DNA of 64,000 bases from Hippophae tibetana (GCA_037013495.1 CM072811.1:24021659-24085658); one strand, 5' to 3'. Shown: positions 12,590 to 24,808, numbered from the stretch's first letter. Program-made: numbers and translations. Notes: a model not told the origin generated them from the letters alone.

Positions 12590-13740
12590 GAACTGCGGAA
12601 GCAACTCGATGAATTGTTGGATGTTGGCTTCATTAGGCCTTCTAAAGCCCCATTTGGTTCCCCAGTGCTCTTTCAGAAGGAAAAAGATGGCCCATTATGA
12701 ATGTGCATTGACTATCGGGCTCTAAACAAGAGCACTGTAAAGAAAAATTATCCTATCCCACTCATTGTCGACTTGTTCGATCAATTGGGGAATGCAAGAT
12801 ACTTTTCGAAATTGAACTTGTGGTTGGGATACTACTAGGTGTGCATAGAAAAAGGGGATGAGCCCAAGACCACATATATAACCAAGTATGGTGCCTATGA
12901 GTTCCTTGTCATGCCATTTGGTCTCACTAATGCACCTGCTACCTTCTACACTCTCATGAATAAGTTTTTTCATCCCTACCTCGATCGATTTGTGGTAGTA
13001 TATCTTGATGACATTGTGATATATAGCTAGAATTTGGAAGAACATCTTGAGCACTTAAGAAAGGTGTTCCTTTGCCCAAGATGAGGTGATGTTCTTGGGG
13101 CATAGGATAAAGGATGTGAAGCTTATTATGGATAGAACCAAGGTGAAACCATCCAATAATGGGAACCTCCTACTAAGGTCCCCGAGTTAAGGTCTTTCCT
13201 TGGACTTGTGAACTACTATAAGAGGTTCATCGAGACATACTCAGCAAGAGTAGCCCCACTGACTGACCTGCCCAAAAAGAACAAGTCTTGGGAATGGACA
13301 AGTGAATGCCAAGTTTCATTCAAAGACTTGAAGAAGGCTATTAGTGGAGAACCAGTGCTTTGTCTACCAGATACCTCCAAGATGTACGAGATGCATATAG
13401 ATGCTTTAGACTTTGCCATTGGTGGAGTGTTGATGCAAGAAGGGTGTCTGATAGAATATGAGAGTTGTAAACTTAATGACACCAAATGCCACTACACGGT
13501 GCAGAAAAAAGAGATGACAACTATCATTCATTGCCTAAGGGTATGTCGACACTAATTGTTGGGTTCTCACTTCTTGATCATGATGGAGAATATAGCAAAC
13601 AACTACTTCTAGAATCAGAAAAAAATGAGTCCTAAGCAAGCTCGGTAGCAATACTTTTTGGCGAAATTTGACTACAAGCTTGAGTACAAGCCCGGTAAGT
13701 CCAACGTGGTAGCTGATGCACTAAGTCGAAAGGCAAAGTT
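12590..13740 (+). pseudogene. Reverse transcriptase and RNase H remnants, chromovirus copy 1
   Basis: RT motifs include [27 protein letters not shown] and [12 protein letters not shown] (12839-13030), the last holding the catalytic YLDD box. The connection segment [16 protein letters not shown] is near 13200. The Ty3-type RNase H block at 13290-13740 has [15 protein letters not shown] and EYKPGKSNVVADALSRKAK. Order and motifs are standard Ty3/gypsy. The region is interrupted repeatedly and is a fossil. Confidence 0.85.
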
Positions 13741-13879
13741 AGCAGTCTTAAGTAGACCAAGCAGTCCCTTGGGAAAGGATCAAAGAAAGGTTGGAGCATG
13801 ATGCCTTGGCTCAAAACCTCATTGCCCTTATCAAGGAAGGAAAGATAAGGCAATTATGGCTGAGTGATGGACTACTCTA

Positions 13880-15180
13880 TGCCAAGCAAAACTACATCTA
13901 TATGCTTAAGTGGGGGAACATAAGGAATGAGTTTATTAAGAAGTTCTATGATTCACTATGGGCTGGACACCTAGGTATGTGACGTTGCCTTGATCAAGTC
14001 CATTTACTATTGGCCTAAACTACAAGATGATATTGAAGCCTATGTGAGAACTTGTCTTGTATGCCAACAAGACAAGACAGAACAATATGCATAAGGAGAC
14101 TTGCTAGAGCCACTACCTATCCCAGAAAGACCATGGGAGAATGTCTCAATGCACTTCATCACTTACTTGCCAAAATTAGAGGGATTTGGTAGCATAATTG
14201 TAGCCATTGATCGCTTCAACAAGTATGCAACCTTTATACATACCTTAGCAGATTGCAATGTAGATGAGACGACATGGTGATTCCCTTGGGAGATTCCATC
14301 CAACATCGTAAGTGACCGAGACTCACGATTTACTGGAAATTTCTAGACAGAGTTGTTCAAGTTGTTGGGATCAAACTTGAACTTCTCTACAAGATTTCAT
14401 CCACAAAGCGATGGGAAAATGGAACGTGCCAACGCATTACTAGAGCCCTATCTCAAGCACTTTGTTAGTTCCAACCAACATGATTGAGCTAAGTTACTAG
14501 ATGTAGCCCAATTCTCTTATAACTTGCAACAGAGCGAGTCCACTAGAAAGAGACCTTTCGAGATCATCATGGGGCAGCAACCCATGACTCCTCATGCTTT
14601 GGCCTAAAGCTATGAAGGAAAGAGTCCTACTACCTTCAAATTTGCTAAGGCATGGTATAGGCAAGATGAGTTAGCCCGAGTCTATTTGAACAAGGCATCT
14701 AAAAAGATGAAGAAATAGGCTGATAAGAAAATGAGGATGGTCAAGTTTTAGGAAGCTCTAACAGTTCAAGTCCCCGTAGAAGGTTCACAAGGGGTGGTGC
14801 GGGAGTATGAAGGGTCATTTCCATTTCTTAAGAGAGTAGGTAAGGTGTCCTACAAACTACAACTCCCTCTTAAGCATAAAATCTACCCAATCTTTCATAT
14901 AATCATGTTAAAGCCTTATCATGGAGACGAGGAAGAAACGAGTAGGGGAAAATCAAAGAAGGCGCCTACCGCAGTAGTAACTTCCTTTGATAGAGAAGTG
15001 GACTCTATCTTGGCAGACCTTCTAATTTGGCATAAAGGTGTACAAAGCTTTCAAGAATACTTGGTCAAGTGGAAGAATGCTCCAAACATATAGGAAAGTT
15101 GGGAACCCAAAGACTCTTTATGGCAGTTCAAAGATCACATAGAAAGGTTTAAGGTTGAGGGCACGACGAGGGTGTCGTGA
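13880..15180 (+). pseudogene. Integrase and chromodomain remnants, chromovirus copy 1
   Basis: Integrase zinc-binding wording (DSLWAGHLGM, CLVCQQDK) is followed by the catalytic core (VIDRF-like motif near 14200, IVSDRDSRF near 14310, NLNFSTRFHPQSDG near 14380). The chromodomain-like C terminus near 14990-15175 reads EYLVKWKNAPNI and LWQFKDHIERF. In this lineage the chromodomain steers integration toward particular chromatin. The copy is broken. Confidence 0.82.
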
Positions 15181-15197
15181 ACTTGAGTGGGGGAGAG

Positions 15198-15894
15198 TGT
15201 TACATCCCGCTAAAATTTTCCCTCAAAATCCAAAGAAATGATGCTTGCCTAAAGGGTGTAGACTTTTCTACAAGTTACTACATGGGAAAGTTCTAGAGTG
15301 GCCTAGTGATATCTAGAGGGAGCTAGAGTTGGATGAACTCAACTCAAGCTTGAAAGACCTAGAATGTTTCAGAGTACACTAGCATGTGTTGGAATATTCT
15401 TGAACATGTTGGATGGTTCATGAAGGATGGTTCATGAAGGATGGTTCATGAAGGATGTAGAAGTCTCTAGAAGCTTCTGGAACATCCTAAAAGTTGCATA
15501 GAATTCCTAGAAGACTCTAGAGTTGGCTAGACTTGACTAGAAGGTCCTAGAACCTTGTGATATATTTTAGACAAAACTAAAACAATATAGATACTCTTGT
15601 ACATTCTAGACATGGTAGGATCTAGAAACTTGTGGTATAACTTTAGACTTGGTGCCACACTATAAATAGGCCTCTTGGTCTTCATTTGTACCTATCCTTG
15701 GGAAGTTTTAAAATAACCTCTCTAGAGCAATACAAAGCATACTTCACAAAATCTTTTATGTTCTTGCTTTGCTCTTGAATCCTCTAAATTTCTAAGTCTC
15801 TTTAGAGTGTTTTGTTCAAGTTGGAAGGTAGGCTTAGTGCAACGAACCGTGCTAAGTGCCGCACGATTACTAGTTGAAATCTAGAGTCGTGACA
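15198..15894 (+). repeat. 3' LTR, chromovirus copy 1
   Basis: About 697 bp, TGTTACATCC to GTGACA. It holds a 14-bp minisatellite (15411-15457), many CTAGAA motifs and a TATA-like CTATAAATAGG near 15660. It differs from its 5' partner at roughly one base in eight over the first 200 bp by eye. Confidence 0.88.
15411..15457 (+). repeat. 14-bp minisatellite inside the 3' LTR
   Basis: Three perfect tandem units of GGATGGTTCATGAA plus a partial fourth. The 5' LTR has only one unit-like sequence at this place, so the array expanded after or during insertion. Confidence 0.9.
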
Positions 15895-17524
15895 CTTTGC
15901 TTTTATAAAAACTTTGGATATTTTCACAACTTAAAGAAGAGTATAGGTTTTATTAAATTTTTAGATAAAATACATATTAACATATTAATTATTTTTAATA
16001 ATTGTAAAGGGTTTATTAAGAAATTATAAAATAATTAAAGTATAGTGAAAAATATGAATATGATAAAAATTTAAAATATATTAAAAAAATTAAAATTTTA
16101 ACAAAGTATATGTTAAAATATTTAAAAATCTATTAAAATTTATAGACTTTTTAGAATTAAAATATATCAAAGTCTCTCTAAAACCTAATTGAATTGAATG
16201 CAGTGCCAAGATGGTTCACTAACTTTGATAAGTTGTACATTTGAGTCCATTAGTTTGCGATAGTATCCTAAAGATCCACTAAATTTACAAAGTAGGACAT
16301 TAAAAGTGATAATAAACATATAATATTCCATTTTTTAAACCTAATAGACCTCTAGTATACCACAAGTAGTACACTTGTAGTTTGTTAAGTTTGAAAATAT
16401 GATATCAGAGGTCGATTAGGTTTTAAAATTAGAACATTAAAGTTATTCATGAATTTTTAGTGTCTAGTGGACTTCTAATGTATTATCTAAAAGCTATTGA
16501 ATTTAAGTGTCTAATTTATCAAACCTACTAGAGTTATAGAGTATTTTTCTTAATTGAATTTCTAGAAGCTCAATAAAATATATGTTTAAGTCTTTAAAAG
16601 TCTATTAAAATTTGAAATTTATTAAAGTCTACCTAAGTTCTAATTAGTTCACTATTTTAACTATATTTTTCAGATGATATCTTAGTGATAATTTTATTTT
16701 AAAAAATATCAACTTGATGTAAAATTTTATTTAATTTAGAATTTTTCACATGTATAATGATACATATGTGATATTAGAAAGACATTTTCGTCTATTCAAT
16801 TAAATAAACTGTTTTTTAAAGAAAAAATAAAAAAACATATAACCCAATTTTATCAATATGTAGTTTATATTTTTCATATAGGTTAAACAATTTTTTATGC
16901 TTAAATAATTTAAACATAAATTGTATAATATTGAATAGATTAAAATTGAGGTTATTTTGTTTCCATAATAATGACACAAATTGAGTTGTCCAGTATACAT
17001 TTAAGAAAATCAAAATGAGTTAAAATTAACTATTATCATTCTATGGGTGGAAAAAGAAAATATTTTAAAAATATTATTCATTTAAAGTAGATGTACTAGT
17101 TACATATAAAAATTATATTAAATAAATATTATTAAAATATTATTTAAAAAATATGGATAAAAATATCAAAAATAAAAACTCAATATTTTCAGGGTAACTA
17201 AAAATTCCTTATCCTAATCCTATTTGAATTCAATACTCATCTAGCTTATATGGGCTGTCAGGCTGCAGTCGTCCTTTTGTTTAGGGGGAGAAGGAACGAA
17301 GGAAGGGGAAAAAAAAAGTAGGATTTTTTAGATATTTTTTTTGGAAAAATATATTTTAATAGTCCTCTTATATTTGAAAAAAGTGTTTACAAGAGAGTGT
17401 TATTTACTCTTTGCAAAAAACCATTTTTCTAAATAATTGAAGTACTAAATACTTTTTCTTCCCTTATAAAACAATTTATTTTTTTACACTTTTTTTCATA
17501 TGAGTAAATACAATTATTGTGACT

Positions 17525-18140
17525 TAAAAAACCTAAATTAGAGGATTGTTTTAAGTTTTCACCACTAATAATATCACACGAGATGAGGAGACAAATTACA
17601 ATTTTTTTTAAACAATGTTTAAATTCACCACAATTTTAACACCAAACACTTAATTTATCCAAAACAAACAAATATACAAAATAAATATACATTTATATAA
17701 CATTTATATCATGGGTAAAAATTATATATTATTTATATACTACTTACAAAATAATCTTATAACATGAAAATGTTATTATCAAGTAATATTTTTAATTCAA
17801 AATTCATTTATGTAAAATTTATATAATTATATATATTTTTTATACATTTTATATATCCTATATAACATAAAATTTATGTACTCTTCTGTGTAAAAGACTG
17901 GGACACTCAAATAGACCAAATTAACTTTTGCAATTTATTTAAATAGGTTAAGTAAAAGGATTATTGAAACCTAAAAGGCCTAAATTAGAGGATTGTTGAA
18001 AGTTTTTACCACTAATAATACCATACAAGATGACGAGACAAATTACAAATTCTCCTAAAATAATGCTTGAATTCACAACTTCTTTAACACAGAAGACTTA
18101 ATTTTGCCCACATACAAACGTACACACATATATACATGAC
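17525..18140. repeat. Diverged direct repeat, offset about 447 bp
   Basis: The segment CCTAAATTAGAGGATTGTT...CACCACTAATAATA...GAGACAAATTACA near 17532 recurs near 17979 with scattered changes over about 160 bp. It is probably a local duplication or two pieces of the same unidentified repeat. Confidence 0.7.
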
Positions 18141-18311
18141 TTTGTCGGAAACCAACAATTATCGCTAACGAATTTGTAAGATTCTTAGATTCCGTACTAT
18201 TTATAAAATAATCGTACATTTATATAATATTTATTTATGTAATAAGTATAAAATTTTGTACTATTTGTGTACGACTTATAAAATAATCTTAAAATATGAA
18301 AAATATTTTTA

Positions 18312-18690
18312 ATTTAAAATTCATTTATGTAAAGCTTACTTAATTATATACTTTATGTATATTTTATAGAATAATCCTAAAACATAAAATTATTTATGTT
18401 GAGATATATAAGGGTGAGGAGCAAGAGAGGTACATAGCTTTTACAAAACTATTTTTAATCTCATTGTTTTGAACTTTAGCACTTTAATATTATAATTTAT
18501 CTCAAAATTCATTTATATAAAGCTTACATACTTATATACTTTATGTATATTTTATAGAATAATCTTAAATCATAAAATTATTTACTTTGAGATATATAAG
18601 GGTGAGGAGCAGGGAGTTCCATAGCTTTTACAAAATGATTTTTAATCTCATTGCTTTGAACTTCAGCATTTTAATATTATAATTTTGAAA
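18312..18690. repeat. Tandem duplication, about 188-bp unit
   Basis: Two adjacent copies, about 18312-18499 and 18500-18690. Shared text includes TACTTTATGTATATTTTATA and GAGATATATAAGGGTGAGGA (18401 and 18589). Identity is high, around 90% by eye, so this duplication is fairly recent. No coding potential. Confidence 0.85.
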
Positions 18691-19381
18691 AAAAATATAC
18701 ATTTTAGTCTTAAAACTCTAAAATTATAAGACTTGTACGCACACTTTTAACATTAAAATGCATCTTTATTTAAAGTTATAAGATTAAAACACTCAAGTTT
18801 AAAGTTATGAAATTAAATCAATCTTTTTTTCACAACTAGGATACCACCGAATTTTAAAATAAAAAATATAACTTATTGAGATAAAATAAATTTAATATGG
18901 ATTTTAAAAAAAAAATAAGAAAAACATAATGATCTAATAAAATCACCTACATTAACGTCAAAAACGTAATTTACCAAGTTCTTACTCTCTTATTTCCCCT
19001 AAAACTAGAGGTACTAATGTGTTACACAACCCAAAACACGAACCTAAATCGATATAATGAGTTTATTTTTTTTAGTCAAAATTAACTACTAATTTTTTTA
19101 TACTTGAATAGATATTGCATCTTTATTATTATAAATATATAAAAAAAAAATAATTTAATTTTTTCAAAATATTAAAAAAATATGTGAATTTGAACCAGAT
19201 AACACGAACACGAACACACACAATACAAATAAATACGACACAACATACACAATCTGCACAAATTGCCACCACCACTTAAAACTAGATTAAGCTTATAAAA
19301 TCGAGATAAAAGACAATTCGATGAGGGAGTTCAAGGAAATAAAAACGTTAGCTTCTTGCTTTCTTTTTTATCAAAGCTAAG

Positions 19382-20026
19382 TGTTATGTCCCGCTCGAAT
19401 TGCCCCGCAAAATTCAAATAAATAGTGGTTGCCTAAAAGATCTAGATTTTTTTACATGGGAAAGTTCTAGAGTTACCTAGAGATGTCTAGAAGAAGCTAG
19501 AGTTGGATGGACTCAACTCAAGCCTTGAAGACCCTAGAATGCTCCAAAATACACTTGAAGGTGCTAGAATGGGCTGAAATATTCTAGAATGTGTCGAATA
19601 GTTCTTGAAGGATGTAGAAGTCGTTGGAAGCTTACAGAACATCCTAGAACTTGTATGAAGGAGTTAGACGAACCTAGAAGACTCTAGAGTTGGCTAGAAG
19701 GTCTAGAACCTTGTGACATATTTTACATAAAATTAGAACACTCTTGTATATTCTAAAACTAGAAAGATCTAGAAAGATGTGGCATAGTCTTAAGCTTGGT
19801 GCTACACTATAAATAGACCTATTGGTCTTCATTTGTATTCATATTGGGAAATCTTGGGAATTCTTAGCATCTTGTAAGATAAACTCTCTCTAGAGCAATA
19901 CAAAACATTCTTTACAAACTCTCTTTCTAATCTCTTTGGAGTTTCATTCGGATTCAAAGGCAGGCTTAGTGCAACAGACGGTGTTAAATATCGCACGATC
20001 GCTACTTGAAATTTAAGGTCGTGATA
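19382..20026 (+). repeat. 5' LTR, chromovirus copy 2
   Basis: 645 bp, TGTTATGTCC to GTGATA. CTAGAA motifs recur throughout and ATATTCTAGAAT lies near 19580. A TATA-like CTATAAATAGA is near 19808. The primer site follows two bases after the end. Confidence 0.92.
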
Positions 20027-20028
20027 AT

Positions 20029-20040
20029 TGGTATCAGAGC
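20029..20040 (+). promoter_or_regulatory. Primer-binding site (initiator tRNA-Met)
   Basis: TGGTATCAGAGC, two bases after the 5' LTR, identical to the site in copy 1. Confidence 0.94.
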
Positions 20041-20071
20041 TTTCGGTTGAATCATTTCTACCTTTGGCATA

Positions 20072-21400
20072 ATGAAGAACGCTGCTCCATCTACACCAAG
20101 CGTCAATGTTCCACCTATGGAACGTGGCCGTGAGGAAGTTCGGAAACCATCAAAGGAATCTCGAGCCAAGTCGAGAGACATGCTTTCTAGCTTAGAAGCA
20201 CGAGTTGGGAGTGCGTAGGACAGCTTAGGGGAGCTGTTCGACCGGGTGGACAACTTAGAGGAACGTTGCAATGGCTTGGAGGCCGAGGATGTGGAGATCC
20301 ATGCAGCGGTTAAGATGTCCCTTAACGAGCTAGACTGTGGGTTAAGGCAAGAGATTGAAGGGTTGAAAGTCGAACTTACCAAGGTAAGAGATATTGTCCA
20401 AAGAGAAGTTGATAATGTCTTGCTTAGAGTTGAGGATATGGGTGGTGATCTAGCTCTATGTAAACGGGCTATGACCGCGGAAACTAGCACAACCACCGTC
20501 ATTAAAGCTAAGAGGGTGGATGTTCCTAAGCCTAAGACCTTCAAGGATACCCTATTCTTGTTCATGTGATGGTCTCCAATCGTGGGCTAACCTTGAGCTC
20601 AAGCGGCGTGGTGTCCAAGATTTATCTTCGACCATTACAACTGCGGAAAACTTTATTGACTACTCCACAAACAAGGAGAGCTCAAAAGCAACAGATAAAA
20701 AGTTTGTTGGAGGAAAGAGTGGGGGAGGTCACGCCAAAAGTCAAGGACCCAAAAATCATTAAGATGGCTCCTTATTCAAACCACGAGATAAGGGGAAGGA
20801 AAAAGAATATTGTGGTGCCTCGAAGCCCCGTGTGACGTGTTTCATTTGCGACGGACCGCATTGGGCATGTGAATGTCCAAAAAGAAAGGCATTGAGTGCC
20901 TTAGTTGCCTCCACACATGATCAAGATGGAGGTGAGTCGGACGAAGGTGCAAAGATGGGTTCTTTGCGCCTACTTGGTGCATTGTAAAACGCCCCAAAGA
21001 CCCCCAAATGCTTGATGTATGTAGATGCAACTATCAACGGGAAGGTCGCCAAAGCTTTGGTGGATACAAGTGCATCTCACAACTTTGTTTCAGTGAAAGA
21101 AGCAAAAAGACTCGGCCTTAAGGTAGTCCATGGAGGGGGATCTCTCAAAGCAGTTAACTCGGCAATACTACCATTACATGGAGTTGCTCGTGGAGTTAAG
21201 GTCAATCTTGGTGCTTGGACTGGCCAAGTGGACTTATCAGTGGCACCCATGGATGACTTCTCTGTTGTATTCGGCATGAAGTTCTTGGACCAGGTTAGAG
21301 CTTTCTTGGTGTCATGCTCAAACTCTATTGTGCATCATGGATGGTTCGAAGGCGTGTGTGGTACTGACGGAGAGGACCACCAGACCTACTACCCAAGCTC
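20072..21400 (+). pseudogene. gag and protease remnants, chromovirus copy 2
   Basis: The gag coiled-coil part has DNLEERCNGLEAEDVEIHAA and LNELDCGLRQEIEGLKVEL. The zinc-knuckle-like CFICDGPHWACEC lies at 20836-20885. The protease has MMYVDATINGKVAKALV and ASHNFVSVKEAKRLGL followed by VDLSVAPMDDFSVVFGMKFL. Compared with copy 1 the gag is less complete. Broken. Confidence 0.85.
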
Positions 21401-21588
21401 TCTCAGCGCTTCAATTCAAGAAGGGATTGAAGAGGGACGAAGAGAGTTACTTGGGCATCTTAAAAGAATACGATGATGAGGAGGCGCCACCAAAGCCAAA
21501 CTTGCCGACGGAAGTGCAAGTTGTCCTAGATAAGTTCCAGGATGTGATGCCGGAGGCATTTCCCAAACGGTTACCACCAAGAAGGTAA

Positions 21589-22425
21589 GTGGACCATGAG
21601 ATAGAGTTGGAACCCGGCACCAGGCCACCAGCAATGAGCCCTTATCGAAAGGCAAACTCAGAGTTGACAGAATTGCGGAAGCAACTCGACGAATTGTTGG
21701 ATGCTGACTTCATAAGGCCCTTAAGAGTCCCATTTGGTGCCCCGGTGCTCTTTCAAAAGAAGAAGGATGGCTCGCTACAGATATGCATCGACTATCGGGC
21801 TCTAAATAAGATCACGATAAAGAACAAGTATCCTATCCCATTCATTGTCGATTTGTTCGATCAATTGGAGAATGCTAGATACTTTACAAAATTGGAATTG
21901 CGGTTGGGATATTACCAAGTACGCATAGCCAAAGAGGATGAGCCCAAGACCACTTGTGTGACCAAGTACGGTGCCTATGAGTTCCTTGTCATGCCATTTG
22001 GCCTCACTAATGCACCTGCCACCTTCTGCACTCTTATGAACAAGATTTTACATCCCTACCTCAATCGGTTCGTGGTAGTATATCTCGATGACATTGTGAT
22101 ATATAACCGGACTTTGGAAGAACACTTGGAGCACTTGAAGAAGGTGTTCGAGGTCCTGAGGGAAAATGAGCTATATGTCAAGAAGGAGAAATGTTCCTTT
22201 GCCCAAGATGAGGTGATGTTCTTAGGGCATAGGATAAATGATGGGATACTGATGATGGATGGAGCTAAGGTGAAAGTCATCCAAGAATGGGAACCTCCTG
22301 CCAAGGTCCCCGAGTTAAGATCTTTCCTTGGACTTGTGAACTACTACCGAAGGTTTATCAAGTCCTACTCAGCGAGAGCAGCCCCATTGACCGACCTGCT
22401 CAAAAAGAACAAGTCTTGGGAATAG
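21589..22425 (+). pseudogene. Reverse transcriptase remnant, chromovirus copy 2
   Basis: A 278-residue readable RT stretch. The fingers/palm region has [19 protein letters not shown], followed by [20 protein letters not shown] and the catalytic [11 protein letters not shown] box. The thumb/connection part has [14 protein letters not shown] and [20 protein letters not shown]. This is the best stretch in the window for placing the family phylogenetically. It is part of a broken element. Confidence 0.92.
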
Positions 22426-22455
22426 ACAAGCGAATGTCAAGCCTCATTCGAAGAC

Positions 22456-23840
22456 TTGAAGAAAGCCATCAGTGGAGAACCAGTGCTTTGCCTACCAGAC
22501 CCTTCCAAGATGTACGAGCTGCACACAGATGCTTCAGATTTTGCCATTGGTGGAGTGTTGATGCAGGAAGGGCGTCTGATAGCTTATGAAAGCCGCAAGC
22601 TTAATGACACTGAATGCCGCTACACTGTGCAAGAAAAGGAAATGTCAGCTATCATTCATTGCCTAAAGGTGTGTCGACACTACTTGTTGGGTTCTCATTT
22701 TGTTATCATGACGAACAATGTAGCGACTAGCTACTTTCAGACTCAAAAGAAGTTGAGTCCTAAGCAAACTCGATGGCAAGACTTCTTGGCAGAGTTTGAC
22801 TATAAGCTGGAGTACAAGCCCAGTAAGGCAAATGTGGTGGCTGATGTGCTGAGTCGAAAGGCGAAGTTAGCAGCCTTGAGTAGGCCAAGTAGTCCTTTGT
22901 TGAAAAGGATCAAAGAAGGGTTAGAGCATGATGCCTTTGCTCAAAACCTCCTTTCCCTCATCAAGGAAGGAAAGACGAGGCGATTTTGGCTGAGTGACAG
23001 ACTACTCTATGCCAAGAAGAATCGCATCTTTGTGCCGAAATGGGGGAACTTAAGGAAGGAGCTTATCAAGAAGTGCCATGATTCACTATGGGCTGGACAC
23101 TCAAGAATGAGGCACACCCTTGCTTTGATCAAGTCAATCTACTACTAGCCTCAACTACGGGACGATGTTGAAGCTTATGTGATGACTTGTCTTGTATGCC
23201 AATAGGACAAGACAGAGCAGCATGCACCCGAAGGTTTGCTAGAGCCGCTGCCTATTCCAGAGAGACCATGGGAGAGTGTCTCTATGGATTTCATCACCTG
23301 CTTGCCAAAATCAGAAGGCTTTGGCAGCATCATTGTAGTGATTGATCGCTTCAGCAAAAGTGCAACATCCATACCTGCCTCAACGGATTGCACGGTAGAT
23401 GAGATGGCACGGTTGTTCCTCAAACATGTTGTGAAGCATTGGGAGATTTCATCCAATATCGTGAGTGATCGAGACCCACGATTCACAGGGAAATTTTGGA
23501 TGGAATTGTTCAAGTTGTTAGTATCAGACTTGAACTTCTTTACAAGCTTTCATCCACAAAGTGATGGACAAACAGAGCGTGCCAATGCATTGTTGGAGTT
23601 GTTTCTCAGGCATTTTGTGAGTGCCAATCAACATGATTGGACTAAGTTGCTGGAAGTAGCCCAATTTTCTTACAACTTACAAATGAGCGAGTCTACCACA
23701 AAGAGTCCCTTCAAGATCGTCATGGGACAACAACCCATGACGATCATGCCTTGGCCACGAGTTATGAAGGAAAGAGTCATGATGCCTTCAAATTTGTCAA
23801 GGCGTGGCACGAACAAGTCGAGTTGGCCCGAGCCTAATTG
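22456..23840 (+). pseudogene. RNase H and integrase remnants, chromovirus copy 2
   Basis: Ty3-type RNase H has [40 protein letters not shown] and EYKPSKANVVADVLSRKAK. Integrase zinc-binding wording (CHDSLWAGH, CLVCQ) follows. The core has MDFITCLPKSEGFGSIIVVI, IVSDRDPRFTGKFW and FHPQSDGQTERANALLE, which hold the D-D-E catalytic positions. Fossil. Confidence 0.9.
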
Positions 23841-24137
23841 AACAAGGCATATAAGAAGATGAAGAAATGGGCTGACAAGGAAAGGATGATGGTGGAATTT
23901 TAGGAAGGAGATTTGGTCCTTGTCAAACTATTGCTCCAATAGTTTAAGTCCTTGCGGAAGGTTCATAAAGGGTTGGTGCGGAAGTATGAAGGATCATTTT
24001 CTGTCCTCAAGCGAGTTGGTAAGGTGTCCTACAAACTCCAACTCCCTCCGAAGCTTAAAATCTATCCAGTTTTTCATGTGAGCATGTTGAAGCCTTATCA
24101 TGGAGACGAGGATGACAAAAGTTGAGGAGAATCAAAG

Positions 24138-24362
24138 ATGGCACTTACCGCAGTAGTAACCTTCTTTAATAGGGAAGTGGACTATATCTTGGCGGATTGC
24201 CTAATCCAACGCAGGGGTGTACCAAGTTATAGGGAATACTTGGTCAAGTGGAAAAATGCCCCGGATATAAAATCAAGCTGGGAACCTAAAAACACTTTGT
24301 GGTCTTCAAAGATGACAGAAAGGTTCAAGCTTGAAGGTGTGACAAGGGTATCGCAAACTTGA
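24138..24362 (+). pseudogene. Integrase C-terminal chromodomain remnant, copy 2
   Basis: Readable chromodomain-like fold: REYLVKWKNAPDIKSSWEPK followed by LWSSKMTERFKLEG. The YLVKWKN and SWEP motifs are the hallmark of plant chromovirus integrase tails. It lies directly upstream of the purine tract and 3' LTR. Confidence 0.88.
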
Positions 24363-24568
24363 GTGGGGAAGGGTGTTACGTCCAGCTTGAATTGCCCTAC
24401 AAAATCCAAATAAATGGTGGTTGTCTAAAGGATCTAGACTTTTCTACATGGGAAAGTTCTAGAGTGGCCTAGAGATGTCTAAAATAAGCTAGAGTTGGAT
24501 GGACTCAACTCAAGCCTTAAAGACCCTAGAATGCTCCAGAATACACTTGAAGGTGCTAGAATGAGCTG

Positions 24569-24581
24569 GAATATTCTAGAA
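24569..24581 (+). promoter_or_regulatory. Heat-shock-element-like array in LTR
   Basis: GAATATTCTAGAA, that is GAA-nn-TTC-nn-GAA, the perfect three-unit consensus bound by heat-shock factors, about 230 bp upstream of the LTR TATA-like box. A functional role is inference. Confidence 0.6.
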
Positions 24582-24688
24582 CATGCCAGATGGTTCTTGA
24601 AGGAGGTAGAAGCCGTTGGAAGCTTACGAAACATCTTAGAACTTGCATGAAAGAGCTAGACAAATCTAGAAGACTCTAGAGTTGGCTA

Positions 24689-24701
24689 GAAGATTCTAGA
24701 A
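24689..24701 (+). promoter_or_regulatory. Second heat-shock-element-like array in LTR
   Basis: GAAGATTCTAGAA, another perfect GAA-nn-TTC-nn-GAA array, about 110 bp upstream of the TATA-like box near 24798. Confidence 0.6.
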
Positions 24702-24795
24702 CATTGTGGCATATTGTACATAAAACTAGAACACTCTTGTATATTCTAGAAAAAGAAGGATCTAGAAAAATGTGTCATAGTCTTAAGCTTGGTGT

Positions 24796-24808
24796 CACAC
24801 TATAAATA
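24796..24808 (+). promoter_or_regulatory. TATA-like box of the chromovirus LTR
   Basis: CACTATAAATAGA/G is conserved in all four LTRs of the two sister elements (near 10400, 15660, 19808 and 24798), as expected for the element's own promoter. Confidence 0.7.

Larger units (their letters stand above)
9944..15894 (+). mobile_element. Ty3/gypsy chromovirus-type element (copy 1), broken
   Basis: A 5.95-kb plus-strand element bounded by LTRs 9944-10644 and 15198-15894. The primer site TGGTATCAGAGC is at 10647-10658, and a purine-rich tract (GAGTGGGGGAGAG) precedes the 3' LTR. The order is gag (about 10688-11790), CCHC zinc knuckle (11801-11848), protease (about 11970-12330), RT (about 12590-13250), RNase H (13290-13740), integrase (about 13880-14620) and chromodomain (about 14980-15175). 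The domain order and chromodomain identify a chromovirus-type lineage, probably Galadriel- or Tekay-like. It is a sister of the element at 19382-25019. It has roughly twenty disruptions. Flanks CTTTC/CTTTG are only a partial target duplication. LTR divergence looks like 10-13% by eye, suggesting a few million years. Confidence 0.9.
15895..19381. other. AT-rich spacer with local duplications
   Basis: No gene was recognised. It contains two repeat pairs (17525-17690 with 17972-18140, and 18312-18690) and many A/T runs. Two short overlapping minus-strand open frames near 16800-17013 are lysine/phenylalanine/isoleucine-rich translations of AT-rich DNA and are not called as genes. Confidence 0.7.

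Noticed and set aside
16800-17013. Two overlapping minus-strand open frames of 65-66 codons
   Set aside because: Their Lys/Phe/Ile/Tyr-rich composition is what AT-rich DNA gives by chance, and there is no family resemblance or splice context.
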